From Mangifera indica (taxonomy: Eukaryota > Streptophyta > Magnoliopsida > Sapindales > Anacardiaceae), in contig NW_025401182.1 in the NCBI RefSeq assembly GCF_011075055.1, positions 43,008 to 107,007 on the forward strand: a stretch of 64,000 bases of DNA, written 5' to 3'. Below are positions 46,860-59,562 of the stretch, piece by piece. The notes beneath the pieces were generated by a model. That model did not search any database. It saw only the letters and a program-made list of their open reading frames with translations, and was not told where the DNA came from. Both the position numbers and the translations under genes were made by a program. The first letter of the stretch is position 1, and every line of letters begins with the position of its first letter.

Positions 46860-47104
46860 TACACATTCTTTGCCTGCCAAGAGCCTCGGAGGCTCTTCCC
46901 ACCACAGCATCCAACAGATTGTTATACACAACAATATTTGGCTTAATACCTAAAGTCTTCTTTTCTTCATAAACATTCAAACACCCATCAAAATTTCCAG
47001 TCGTCCCGTATATCGTAATTAAAGTAGAAAATGTCATAGAATCAATACGCCATTTCTCATTCCTCGCTCTATCATACAAACTCAAAGCAATATCCACATT
47101 ACTT
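46860..47104 (-). pseudogene. SVR7 internal fragment A
   Basis: About 240 bp match SVR7 27,100-27,340 closely. The minus strand reads VDIALSLYDRARNEKWRIDS, then MTFSTLITIYGTTGNFDGCL, then IVVYNNLLDA. It then loses frame at an indel (VVGRASEALGRQ instead of MGRAKRPWQ). Identity is high, so this duplication is younger than fragments B and C. Confidence 0.85.
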
Positions 47105-47323
47105 TGAGTTCATTTTTTTAATTTAAAAAAAAAAAAAAAAAAGAGACTTTTGAGATTATACTTACTCTTGAGTGGGAACAAGTCTTTATATATGAATGAA
47201 TATGAGATGTAGAATTGTACTGAAAGAAGCGAATCATATAGAATAAAATTCAACCCTAGGGCTAGACTTTCGGTTCCATTAGTAATGCAGTCTTGTTCAA
47301 CATGCAGTAGCACTTTCTTGTAA

Positions 47324-47352
47324 GGGAAATTTTAAAAAATAGCCAAAATGCC
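47324..47352 (+). repeat. Left terminal inverted repeat of the MULE
   Basis: About 28 bp starting gggaaattttaaaaaatagc. It matches the inverse of the right end with a few differences; beyond this the ends diverge into short repeats of gccaaaatgccc. Confidence 0.8.
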
Positions 47353-47499
47353 CTCCCATTAAGCCAAAATGCCCAAAATCACTATTTCCAAGCCAAAATG
47401 CCCAAAATCACTGTTCCAAAAAAAAAAAAGCCTATGACTTTTTTTAAATACCGAAATTGCCCTTTCCCTCATATTTATATAACTTTTCCACTCACTATA

Positions 47500-50060
47500 G
47501 GGGTTTTAAGGCAATTTTAGATAAATATGGAGGGTTTTTAGATATTTTACACTATAAAAGATTTTGATATATATTTATTTATTTAAAACTTTTTCTAAAA
47601 TGACAAAATTACCCCTCCCTTCATTTATATAACTCTCCTCACTCACTATAGGGTTAAATGTAATTTAGGATAAATATGGGGGGTTTTTAGATATTTTACA
47701 TTATAAAGGCATTTTCATATTTATTTATATATTTTATTACTTTTTCTAAAATGTCAAAAATACCCTTCCCCTCATTTATATAAACTCTCCTCACTCATTT
47801 TATTTCCACACACTTCTCATATCACTCAAACATTCACTCTCATTTTCATTTTTTTTCAACATCAATTAGTAGGGATTCGTTCGGACGAAGGAAGTTCGTA
47901 TTTCTGAATTCGACTCGAAAAAATACTATTCATCAAAAAAAGGTATTTATCTCAATCTTATCCTAAAACTTCATTTTATTTGTTAAGTATAGTTTTTATG
48001 TCGTAATATGGGGGTTAAATGCAATATGTGACAAGTATTGGGGGTTAAATGTAATTTAGGATAAATATGGGAGGTTTTCAGATATTTTACATTGTAAAGG
48101 CATTTTCATATTTATTTATATATTTTATTACTTTTTCTAAAATGTCAAAAATACCCTTCCCCTCATCTATATAAACCCTCCTCACTCATTTTATTTCCAC
48201 ATACTTCTCATATCACTCAAACACTCACTCTCATTTTCATTTTTTTTCAACATCAATTAGTAGGGATTCGTTCGGACGAAGGAAGTTAGTATTTCTGAAT
48301 TCGACTCGAAAAAATACTATTCATCAAAAAAAGGTATTTATGTCAATCTTATCCTAAAACTTCATTTTATTTGTTAAGTATAGTTTTTATGTCGTAATAT
48401 AGGGGTTAAATGCAATATATGACAAGTATTGGGGGTTAAATGTAATTTAGGATAAAAATGGGGGGTTTTTGGATATTTTACATTGTAAAGGCATTTTAAT
48501 ATTTATTTATATATTTTATTACTTTTTCTAAAATGTCAAAAATACCCTTCCCCTCATTTATATAAACTCTCCTCACTCATTTTATTTCCACACACTTCTC
48601 ATATCACTCAAACATTCACTCTCATTTTCATTTTTTTTCAACATCAATTAGTAGGGATTCGTTCGGACGAAGGAAGTTCGTATTTCTGAATTCGACTCGA
48701 AAAAATACTATTCATCAAAAAAAGGTATTTATCTCAATCTTATCCTAAAACTTCATTTTATTTGTTAAGTATAGTTTTTATGTCGTAATATGGGGGTTAA
48801 ATGCAATATGTGACAAGTATTGGGGGTTAAATGTAATTTAGGATAAATATGGGAGGTTTTCAGATATTTTACATTGTAAAGGCATTTTCATATTTATTTA
48901 TATATTTTATTACTTTTTCTAAAATGTCAAAAATACCCTTCCCCTCATCTATATAAACCCTCCTCACTCATTTTATTTCCACATACTTCTCATATCACTC
49001 AAACACTCACTCTCATTTTCATTTTTTTTCAACATCAATTAGTAGGGATTCGTTCGGACGAAGGAAGTTAGTATTTCTGAATTCGACTCGAAAAAATACT
49101 ATTCATCAAAAAAAGGTATTTATGTCAATCTTATCCTAAAACTTCATTTTATTTGTTAAGTATAGTTTTTATGTCGTAATATAGGGGTTAAATGCAATAT
49201 ATGACAAGTATTGGGGGTTAAATGTAATTTAGGATAAAAATGGGGGGTTTTTGGATATTTTACATTGTAAAGGCATTTTAATATTTATTTATATATTTTA
49301 TTACTTTTTCTAAAATGTCAAAAATACCTTTCCCCTCATCTATATAAACTCTCCTCACTCATTTTATTTCCACACACTTATATCACTCAAACACTCACTC
49401 TCATTTTCATTTTTTTTCAACATCAATTAGTAGGGATTCGTTCGGACGAAGGAAGTTCGTATTTTTGAATTCGACTCGAAAAAATACTATTCATCAAAAA
49501 AAGGTATTTATGTCAATCTTATCCTAAAACTTCATTTTATTTGTTAAGTATAGTTTTTATGTCGTAATATGGGGGTTAAATACAATATGTGACAAGTATT
49601 AGGGGTTAAATGTAATTTAGGATAAAAATGGAGGGTTTTTGGATATTTTACATTGTAAAGGCATTTTCATATTTATTTATATATTTTTATTACTTTTTCT
49701 AAAATGTCAAAAATACCCTTCCCCTCATCTATATAAACCCTCCTTACTCATTTTATTTTCACACACTTCTCATATCACTCAAACACTCACTCTCATTTTC
49801 ATTTTTTTTGTTAACATCAATTAGTAGGGATTCGTTCGGACGAAGGAAGTTCGTATTTCTGAATTTGATTCAAAAAATACTATTCATCAAAAAAAGGTAT
49901 TTATGTCAATCTTACCCTAAAACTTCATTTTATTTGTTAAGTAAAGTTTTTATGTCATTGCAATGGGGTTAAATGTAATATTTGACAAGTATGGGGGGTT
50001 AAAATAATTTAGGATAAATATAGGGGGTTTTTGGATATTTTACATTGCTATGGGGGTTTT
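47500..50060 (+). repeat. Six-copy ~391-bp tandem array of promoter plus 5' UTR exon units
   Basis: The anchor 'ttcgttcggacgaaggaagt' recurs with its GGAC at 47883, 48274, 48665, 49056, 49444 and 49838, steps of 391, 391, 391, 388 and 394. Each unit has a tatataaa TATA-type motif, a pyrimidine-rich leader with actcactctcattttcattt, the anchor, and a donor-like end (atcaaaaaaag|gtattta). Copies 1 and 3 share variants (cacacactt, gttcgta) and copies 2 and 4 share others (cacatactt, gttagta), so a two-unit block was duplicated. A partial unit lies just left of copy 1. The array feeds the transposase through the acceptor at 50,817-50,819. Confidence 0.85.
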
Positions 50061-50219
50061 AGATATTTTACAATATATATAGGATTTATATAACATGTTA
50101 AAAATATATAGGGATTGCTTTGATACAAGACGACATACAAGGGTGTCAAATGAAATGTTATTAAAATTAGGACGTATTTTCATATTAAACATTGTAGGCG
50201 CATTATAATTAAAATTATA

Positions 50220-50580
50220 GGTTTTTTCGAGTTTCACCGCTTTAGGATATATCAATGCACATTTTTCTTATTTCTGAAGAATTTTTTGATTGTTGTCATT
50301 CTATGGTATTTCAACTTTTAGGATTCAAATTTCAGTTTTGTTTTTTCGAATTTCAGTGTTTTAGCATATATCAACTCGTATTTTTCAGATTTTTTTAGAA
50401 TTGTTCGATTAATATCATTCTAGGGTATTTCAATTTTTAGAATTCGAATTTAAGCTCAGTTTTTTTTTTAAATTATTGTTTTAGGATATATCCACTAGTA
50501 TTTTTCAGATTTCTGCAGAAATTATTTATTATTGACATTTTAAAGTAATTCAATAATAGAATTTGAATATCTATTTCAAA
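50220..50580 (+). repeat. About three copies of the ~118-bp MULE intron repeat (left side)
   Basis: Units contain gaatttca(g/c)tgttttagcat-type and tattt(c)aattttagaattcg-type segments. Reverse-complemented, they match the array at 57,640-58,900. They lie in the putative 5' UTR intron of the transposase gene. Confidence 0.7.
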
Positions 50581-50833
50581 GTATAGATATTATAAAAACG
50601 TTTTAAATAGAACGTTATAAACAGATAGATGCATTTTGATATAAGATAACATACGAAAGTGTTATATAAATTGTTAAATAATTATAAGGGGATAAATAAC
50701 ATATTAGAAAAATATGAGGTGTTTTTTTTAATTATTAATAATTGTACGGCTGATTTACATAGTTATTATTGATTTTTTTTTATACCTGAATAATTATCTT
50801 CAAAAACTTGTCATTGCAGGATTGATATTTAAA

Positions 50834-53520
50834 ATGGAGGGTTATGCATCGGTTCGTTACCAAGGAGAATGGATTCAAAGTCGCAACAACACAATGAAAT
50901 ATGTTGGAGGAGCCAAACAATTGATTAAAATCCCTTATGGAACAACATTCGAGGGATTTATTGAGCTTTTGACGGAGTATTGCAGTATTGATCCAATGAA
51001 AAACTACATTCAAGTATCAATGAAGCCAAGAAAAATTGAGCTCGACTGTCCCATCCAGATCCAAAATGATGAAGATGTGCAAGGTCTTCTTGATATGTCT
51101 CAGTACTTTCAGGAATGTATTCCTGTTTTTGTTACATGTACCCCAATTGAAGGGCAGAAGGAAGAAGATGAGGATGAAGATGAAGATGAGGATGAAGATG
51201 AAAAAGAAAGCAGTTGGGTCAAAAAAGAATACGATTTGGAAAAGTTGATTGATTTCAGTAATGACCCATTATATATTGCAAACTCATGGGCTCATGGAGA
51301 AAAAGATATAGTTCCCTATTGGGGTGATTTCGATGGAAACGATATGCCCGACATTCCTTCAGACGATGTAGAGCCTGAGTATATGACATCAGTAACCGAG
51401 GGTATAGATAGTTTACGGCTTGAAGATCCTACTTCAGGTGGTGGAAATTATTCTGGGCCGTTTTTTGACAATGTCCCCACTGATCCATTTAGGTGGCTTC
51501 CTGATTTTCCTCCACAACCATCAGCATCATCAAGTGGTTCCAGATCAATCCGAGAGGAGAATGGGGTCAAGATTGGTGATATTTTTCATAGTAAAGTCCA
51601 ATTGATTGACGCCATGAGACAATTCGCCTTACTAAAAAGATTTCAATTTGGTGTTAAAAAGTCTGACAAGAAACGGTGGGAAATTAAATGCAAGGCTGAA
51701 AATTGTAAGTGGTATATACATGCAACCAAGTCCACTGTCGGTGATGTGTGGGGGATCAACTCTATAAATCCTACCCACACATGTTTAGTTGATCAAATCA
51801 TGCCACATCACAGACAAGCTGGGGCCCGAGCTTTAGGTCAATTAATGAGATCAAAGTTTGTGATGATTGATCGAATTTATCGACCTAAAGAAATAATTGT
51901 AGACATCGCCGACCGATATAAAATTGATATTTCCTACTCACAGGCTTGGCGGGCAAGAAATTGGGCTATCAATTCATTGAGGGGTTCACCGGAGGAATCT
52001 TTTATGTTGTTACCAGATTATTGCTACAATTTACAACGTACTAATCCGGGCACCATTACTACTATTGAAACAGACGATGAGCATCGATTTACAAATTTTT
52101 TCATGGCGTTAGGATGTTCCGTTCGTGCGTTTAGTCAATATCTTCGCCCCGTTATTTGCATTGACGCTGCTTTCCTTAAAGGTCGATATCTGGGGCATTT
52201 ATTTATCGCGGTGGCTCTTGATGGTAATAATCAAATATACCCTATTGGTTTCGGTGTCGGCAAAAAAGAAGATCACGACACGTGGTGTTGGTTTCTTATG
52301 AGAATTAAAGAATGCATCCCTGACCTCTCTGAGCTTACAATAATCTCTGATCGACATCATGTTATCTACTCGGCAATGGCTGAAGTCTTTCCAGATGTCC
52401 ACCATGGATGTTGTTGTCATCACCTTCTGTGTAACATGCGGGCAAAGTATAAACGAGACTCAAAGGTATATTGTAAACAAGTTATTACATTTATAACAGT
52501 TTATCATTTTCAAACATTTTGCTTACAATGAGTTTTCATATTTTTTTCCCTCTTACAGGTCGCGGGTGCATATTGGAAAGCCGCTAAATCATACATAGAG
52601 TCTGAATTTGGGCAGATGATGCAATCCATTGACTCAATGAACCCCCAAGCTGGAGCTTATCTACGGGATGTCGGCTTTCCCCGTTGGAGTAGAGCGTACT
52701 TTTCAGGGCATCAATATAATATCATGACCACAAATATTGCTGAGTCATTTAATGCCCTTGTCAGACATGCACGGGGCCTACCTATAACCATGCTCTTGGA
52801 GTTTATTCGTGGTACAATGCAACGATGGTTTTACGAGAGGAGAACCCATGCAAGTAAGTATCAAATCGATATTAATTAAAAGTTGTCTCATATACTTTTT
52901 TTCCACTTTGTTAATCATATTACCAAATGTGTTCTTAATATTTTTTCTGAATTACAGGTGAATGTCATAACTTCCTCACTCCTTGGGCGGAAGATAAGAT
53001 CAGTGATCGTCTTTCAAAGTCTGCAAGTTTGGATGTTCGACCGATTACACCTACTCGGTATCAGGATGTTGAAATTGGTGGATTCATGGGTATTGTGGAC
53101 TTTGGTGACATGTCATGCACGTGTAGAAAGTTTCAGCTTTCACGTATTCCGTGCAAGCATGCCATTGCCGTTGCACGACATATGAGACTGACAAATGTGC
53201 ACGCATGGGTTCATCCATTCTTTCGCACCGATATTTATCGTGCAATATATCAGGAACCAATCAATCCTCTTGGAAATCAATGTGATTGGTTACACTCACC
53301 GGAAGACAGAGTTATATTGCCCCCCGTCCTCGATAGTCGTCGTCCAGGTCGTCCAGCCAATAGAAATCGACGTCCATCACAAGGAGAAATTGTTACACCG
53401 AGGATTTGCAGTCGTTGTCATGAACCGGGGCATACACGAACCCAATGTAAATCTCCAGCACCTGTCCCGAGCTCTGCCCCCCAGCGTTCACATACAAAAG
53501 GCAAAGGAACGAGATCTTGA
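50834..53520 (+). CDS. MULE transposase (MuDR family) with SWIM and CCHC zinc motifs
   Basis: Exons: 50834-52465, 52559-52853, 52958-53520; 829 aa, in phase. An N-terminal PB1-like region is followed by an acidic run (about 113-130), then the MuDR DNA-binding domain with Cys/His pattern (about 245-330, CKAENCKWYIHATKS, NPTHTC) and the MULE catalytic domain. Likely acidic residues are D444 (VICIDAAFLKG), D506 (TIISDRHH) and E606 (NIAESFNALV). A SWIM zinc finger follows (MSCTCRKFQLSRIPCKHAIA), then a C-terminal CCHC knuckle (CSRCHEPGHTRTQC). No internal stop or frameshift is seen, so it is a candidate for an active enzyme. A 5' UTR intron ends at the acceptor tcattgcag (50,811-50,819), giving the leader GATTGATATTTAAA before the ATG. 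Its promoters are the tandem units to the left. Confidence 0.92.
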
Positions 53521-53876
53521 CATGCTTATACTCAATTTTGTTTTTTATATGATTCTTCATTGTTGTACTCCAGGTTTATGTAACCGATGTATTTTTATTA
53601 TTGTTTCAAATGTGTAATTGTATTGTCATTTGATGTAATAAATTTAATGTTACTTTATTTCAGTATTACTTTATTTTCTCTAATTGTTTCAATTGTGTAA
53701 ATGTTTGAGTAATTATACGTTTTTATTGTTTTTTCAGGCCAAGATTATGTAAAAAATGAACTCAAATACGATACACATCTATATATAACCACAAATAAAG
53801 TATATCATATACATATGAACATATACTAAATATATACATCTAAACATGGGAATAACGATAAATATACATCCGTGAG
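53521..53876. other. Convergent 3' ends of the two MULE genes
   Basis: About 350 bp of AT-rich DNA between the transposase stop and the protease stop, probably containing both polyadenylation regions. No gene is present. Confidence 0.6.
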
Positions 53877-56800
53877 CTACTCGATACAATGAAAGTACAA
53901 CTGCATCGCTAATCGTCGACGCATAGAGGTAGACGACTCTCGGGGGAAAACGTAGCTCCGTGACAACGCCAAACACTCAAAAAATCGCAACATAAACACG
54001 CCACAGTCACCGGAGCCTACCCCCTGCTGAGGGACATCCGACGCTCGATGCAAAGTGAAAGGATCACGTCGTGGAGTCATCCTCGAAGTAGTCCAAAAAC
54101 TCGTCGCCTCTAATAATGCGGGAATAAAGGTCATGTATGGTCGCATGCACTGCTCTAGAGTCCCTATATTCCCTGAAAATGAAACCTCTGAATCGTACAC
54201 CGTAATCGACCACTCACGGAAATCTATAACTCCGACGACCCAATGTGCGTTCCCGAAGTTTATAGGGATGAAAACCTATAAACAATGAGACATTTCAGTT
54301 ACTTATCGTTGTCGTTATGTTCTTGAATGTAATAGAAATATATATAAACTATACCTGATCGACCAGCCCCCATGGTTTGTATAACAATCCCGGGGTGTAC
54401 GCTGCATCAACCATCCTCGTAAAGAGCCCCGAAAACTCAAACTCGCCAATCGGGGTGGTCTGCCAACTCTGCCAGGCCATCTCAATATGGCCTCCGAAGA
54501 ATGTGTGCGCAGTCGTCCAACGCTGTGAGATAGTCGACTGGTGATCGTCCTGCTGCCGACGTAATAAAGCCAAAAAGGAATCCACATGCTAAAATGGTAT
54601 AAACAAGTTCACGTGTTAGTTATTAATAAATATATCTAGCTTTTTACCAAATTATATAATATGGACAACTCACATCGTCGGTCAACCACTCGCGTAACTC
54701 TACAACAAGCCTCCAGAAGCTGTCTTTCGTCTTCGATCCTATGAAGTACACATCATGTGTGTCAGAAGGCGCAGCTCTGGTATACCATGTGAGGAAAGAT
54801 TCCTCACGGTCTGCCGCAGAGGATGAAATCATCGTGAGTTGCCGTTTCGCCCTCCCTCTGAGTGGATTTGTATACGGGGTGCGAACCAGTGGACCCTTCC
54901 GGACGATTCGACCACGTGTAGTACGAACCAACTGCATGTTACAAAAAACTATTAATTCATTATTTCATTCAACAAAAACATACACATTATTCGATTTATG
55001 TTACCTTCTGTACGTATGCGGGAGGAGGTTTAACCGGAGAATGCTGACTCACGGTAAAGTCAATATTGCGTGCTCCGTCGACAGGCTACATAATTATATA
55101 TTCAAACATCTTAGTGACATATATTTAACAATTATATTTATTTAGTAATTATAATTGACAAACCTCAATGTCAACGGTCTCATAAACATCCTCCTGGACG
55201 TCCTCCTCCTGTGAACTGATATCCACAAGCTTTTTGGTCGAGCTCGGGATATCAGCAAGTAACCAGAGTCGCTCATCCTGAAAACGAGACAAAACATCAT
55301 TTAAAAAAATATATAATATTAAAGACAAAATGATCAATGATATTTCTTAAATCCCCATAACCTGAACTTCCGGGGAAGGTGTCCGAAAATAACCCTCGAT
55401 CGATGATATGTCAATGTGGAGTCCCTATATATATGAAAAGGAAAAAACGGTTAATGATATTTAATATAAAATATCATATGAACAATAATTTTTATACCTC
55501 CAGTGGATGATCTAAAATGATAGGAGATCCGATCGGTAAACCCTCCTCATGACGAAGACCCTATACAAATATATATCATGAATTAATCGATAACAAAATA
55601 GTATTAAAAATTAAGTTATAATGATAAGTGACATACCTCAGATCGGATCGGTGAAGTCACCGAAGGGTCAACCGGTGCCCCATCCTGTCGATGACCCTAA
55701 GATAATAGTAATATTAAATCTATTTAGTGACATTTTATATATAACGATATTATAATATAATAACAACATTGGACATTGGATATTAAATATAAATTTGAAT
55801 TATATTCGTACCTCATGTGACTGATGGGATGGTATTGCGGTATCAATGGGGGAGGTCATCCCAATAACGTCGTCCCTCTCCTGTCCGAATGGTTCGAATA
55901 GTTGTCAGAATAATAACACTAAACGCATTTTATATAAGTAATAAATTAGAAGTAGTTTTACAACCTCAACGACGGGGGCTGGATATGTACGCGTGACGAT
56001 GTCCTCTAAACGAGTCATACGATCCTCTAATCGAGTCATCTGGGAATAGATATCGTCACGTAATCGAGTCATCTGCGAAGAGATATCGTCGCGAAAACTC
56101 GATATCTCACGTAAAATCGTAGCACCCCAGTGCGCTAAGGTAGTGTGGTCCTCCACACTAGGATGCTCGTCCACGGTAGGGTGCTCCTCCACTCTAGGAT
56201 GGTCTGTCGTCTGTGGGCTCTGAACAACAGGGGAACATACATGCTGCTCGATAACAGGAGGCTGAATAGGCTCCTCACGTGTCTCAGAAGTCTCTACGGG
56301 TACATCAGAATGTCTCGAGGATGGAGGAGCCCCGTCTGCAGTCGCGGTCGGGGTCGAAGAAGATGAGGAGGAATCAGCATCTGGTAAACCGGTGTACTCA
56401 CGAATCTCTGCGTACCACGGTAAACCCTCCTCGATGACTGATGGACGAAGAGGGAATGTGACATCCTCCTAATGATGAAGATATATAAGTCAAAATAATT
56501 ATAATATATAATGAATTAATCGACTTACTAATTTACTAATACATACCGGATCACCAGTGAAAATACGACCGATATGAGTCCAAACAGGGACGTCTCGCGT
56601 AAGCCACCTCAACATCCGTGGGGACACATAAAGATCAACAAGGTCAATCCACTCGTGTAACGTCTCTAGAGTCTCATATATCCAATACTGCAATATAATC
56701 ATTTACGATGTAAATAAATCAATTTATATTTTTGCCAATTAATATATATAAATAATAATATAAAATTTACCTGAAATGCGAAAGGAAATCCGTAAAGGTC

Positions 56801-59562
56801 GTATTTACGGATTTCCTGCATACGTCCAGAACAGAGTCTCTCACACGTCTGTGACATAGAATCGTATGTCATCTGCCAAACAACGACGCCCCAAGGGTAG
56901 GAATTAAACCCGTCCAAATGATCAACTAACTGTAAGTACTCCGTGGACACCTTCTTTCGTCGATCATTCCCCAACAAAACCATGTGCAGAATATACAACA
57001 AGGCGAGCTTGACAGCGTCAATATCGTCATCCCCCCATGCCCTCGACAAGAAAACACGCTCAATGTCGTGATACTGCACCTTCGAACAACCGCGAAAGTA
57101 CGTAGATCTGATCCTATGTCCGGAGGAGCGAGGAATATATAAAGAAACATCAGTCCGACGGCTAAACGAAAGCCCTGTCACCAACGCAAACTCAAACGGG
57201 CTAAACCTCACATCGACCCCGCTAATCCTAAACCAAAACTCGTCTCTGGCAAATGGTGGATGTAACTGTCGTAGTAGAAATGCATGAACTAATATCCCGC
57301 AGAATTTTGTTTCGGGTAAACGAATGAATGACCCGAAATATGTCCTCTCAAATAGTCGCTGCTGACGCGGGGTCAATGTAGAAGAAATTCGAGATAATGC
57401 AGTACGCTGTGCACGAGATATCGCATCTGCCCAGAAGTGTCTGGACTCGTCGGGAATGCGTAGCTCGCTGTCAACTCGTCTTCTTTTGCAAGAAATATCC
57501 TGTAACAATCACGTAAAAATTGTTAGACTTTCATATAAATAAATATGTAAACAAATGTAGTAATGAAAAAAATATAAAAAGATGAGAAATATCAAATAAT
57601 TAAAATGAAAATAACAAAACGTAAGAAATAAGAATAGAAATTTGAATTCTATACAATGAAATACCTTAAAGTGACCATAATCAGAAAATGGTTCGAAAAT
57701 CTTGAAAAGACGAATCGATATACCCTAAAATGATGAAATTCGAAAAAACGGAACTGAAATTCGAATTCTATATATTGAAATACCTTAAAGTGACGATAAT
57801 AAGAAAATGATTCGGAAATCTTGAAAATACGAATCGATATATCCTAAAATGGTGAAATTGGGAAAAACGAAACTAAAATTCAAATTCTATACGTTGAAAT
57901 ACCTTAGAGTGAAGATACTCAGAAAATCGTTTGGAGATCTTGAAAATATGAATCGATATATCCTAAAATGGTGAAATTCAGAAAAACGGAACTAAAATTC
58001 AAATTCTATACGTTGAAATACTTTAGAGTGACAATACTAAGGAAATCGATCGCAGATCTTGAAAATACGAATCAATATATCCTAAAATGGTTAAATTTGA
58101 AAAAACGAAACTGAAATTCGAATTATATACGTTGAAATACCTTAAAGTGACGATACTCAGAAAATCGTTCGGAAATCTTGAAAATACGAATCGATATATC
58201 CTAAAATGGTGAAATTCGAAAAAACGGAACTGAAATTCGAATTCTATATGTTGAAATACCTTAAAGTGACGATATTCAGAAAATAGTTCGGAGATCTTGA
58301 AAATACGAATTGATATACCCTAAAATGGTGAAATTCGAAAAAACGGAACTGATATTCGAATTCTATACGTTGAAATACCTAAAAGTGACGATATTCAGAA
58401 AATCATTCGGAGATCTTGAAAATACGAATTGATATACCCTAAAATGGTGAAATTCGAAAAAACGTAACTGAAATTCAAATTTTATACGTTGCAATACCTT
58501 AAAGTGACGATTCTCAGAAAATGGTTCGGGAAGCGTGAAAATATGAATTGATATATCCTAAAATGGTGAAATTCGAAAAACGAAAATGAAATTCGAATTC
58601 TATACGTTGAAATACCTAAAAGTGACGATACTCGGGAAATCGTTCGGAGATCGTGAAAATACGAATCGTATATGCTAAAATGGTGAAATTCGAAAAACGG
58701 AACTGAAATTCGAATTCTATACGTTGAAATACCTAAAAGTGACGATACTCGGAAAATCGTTCGGAGATCGTGAAAATACGATTCGATATATCCTAAAATG
58801 GTGAAATTCTAAAAAACGGGACTAAAATTCGAATTCTATACGTTGAAATACCTATGAATTTCGCTAACGGAAAAATCATTTGAAAAATTGAAAAAAACGA
58901 ATCGATATATCCTATAAACAAAAAAATCAAAATATTAAGTTTAAATAACATCGTTACATCGTAAGTTGTGTCAAAAAGCATCAAAATTCGAAAACTCGAA
59001 TTTGAAATTTGAAAAATAGATATACAAAAACCTAAAACAAAAAAAAACGGATATAAAATTCGAAAACTACACGGTCAGAAACCGTAGATAAGAAAATCTT
59101 CAATTTAACCCCTCATGAAAATTCTTTAATCAAAAAAGTCCACTGTTATATGCCAAATTTCCTAAAACCCCCTGTGCTGTAACGAAACTCATCCGGCTCC
59201 CCAAGGTTTTAAAAACCAACTTCAGCCCCAACTAAACAAGGAAAATTCGCTGCCGTGGGAAAACTCGTGCTGCCGTGGGAAACGCCGTTCCCACGGCAGA
59301 CTGCCGATTCATTTGGCAGCGATTTTCGACCCATTTTGGTCGTTTTGACCTCCAATTTTCACATACATCAAAGGTAAACATTGTATAACATCAAAGCCCT
59401 CAATCAATTCAACCAAAACAACCAAAAATCGAAAGATTTTAAGCAATATTCAAACGTAAACCCTAACATTTCAAAACCAAAATTCTCAATCAAATCTCAA
59501 TTATTTCAGCAATAACTTGATCCAAACAATATTACGGGAGATATACTAACCTTCTTTGCCAT
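53877..59562 (-). CDS. MULE-borne DUF1985 and Ulp1-type (C48) cysteine protease gene
   Basis: Exons in transcript order: 59562-59551 (MAKK), 57499-56771, 56687-56547, 56468-55965, 55880-55812, 55696-55637, 55560-55498, 55424-55362, 55277-55164, 55085-55005, 54931-54674, 54588-54355, 54275-53877; 908 aa. Every exon is a multiple of three. DUF1985 spans about residues 40-245 (FWFRISGVDVRFSPFEFALV). The middle is low complexity with an amphipathic repeat (DDISSQMTRLRDDIYSQMTR). A Ulp1 domain forms the C-terminus, with catalytic H787 (GNAHWVVG), D804 (VYDSE), Q860 and C867 (GSGDCGVF). Ulp1 proteases cleave SUMO-like modifiers; why MULEs carry one is unknown. The first exon is placed because MAKK|gttagt lies ~130 bp from a TATA and joins in phase to DISCKRRR. 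A second possible first exon (MANK) lies at about 60,134-60,145. Confidence 0.85.
57640..58900 (-). repeat. About eleven copies of a ~118-bp repeat in intron 1 of the protease gene
   Basis: Units read, with variants, 'gaaattcgaattctatacgt', tgaaatacc, ttaaagtgacgatactcaga, aaatcgttcggagatcttga, aaatacgaatcgatatatcc, taaaatggtgaaattcg. The degeneracy is moderate and the spacing regular. The left-side intron of the transposase gene contains inverted copies. Confidence 0.85.

Larger units (their letters stand above)
43456..47314. other. Spacer between HMA5 and the MULE insertion
   Basis: HMA5 promoter (43,456-43,800), an orphan second promoter copy (43,850-44,110), a segment shared with 33,020-33,330 (44,450-44,680), duplicated flank shared with 29,640-30,700 (44,690-46,250), a small DUF1985 relic (46,290-46,370) and SVR7 fragment A (46,860-47,104). 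Bases 47,245-47,314 are the displaced 3' flank of HMA6, separated from it by the MULE. Confidence 0.6.

Noticed and set aside
47500..50060. Possible CRISPR-like or centromeric satellite array
   Set aside because: Units are 391 bp with TATA, leader and splice donor, and they sit at the end of a MULE; there is no spacer pattern and the organism is a plant.
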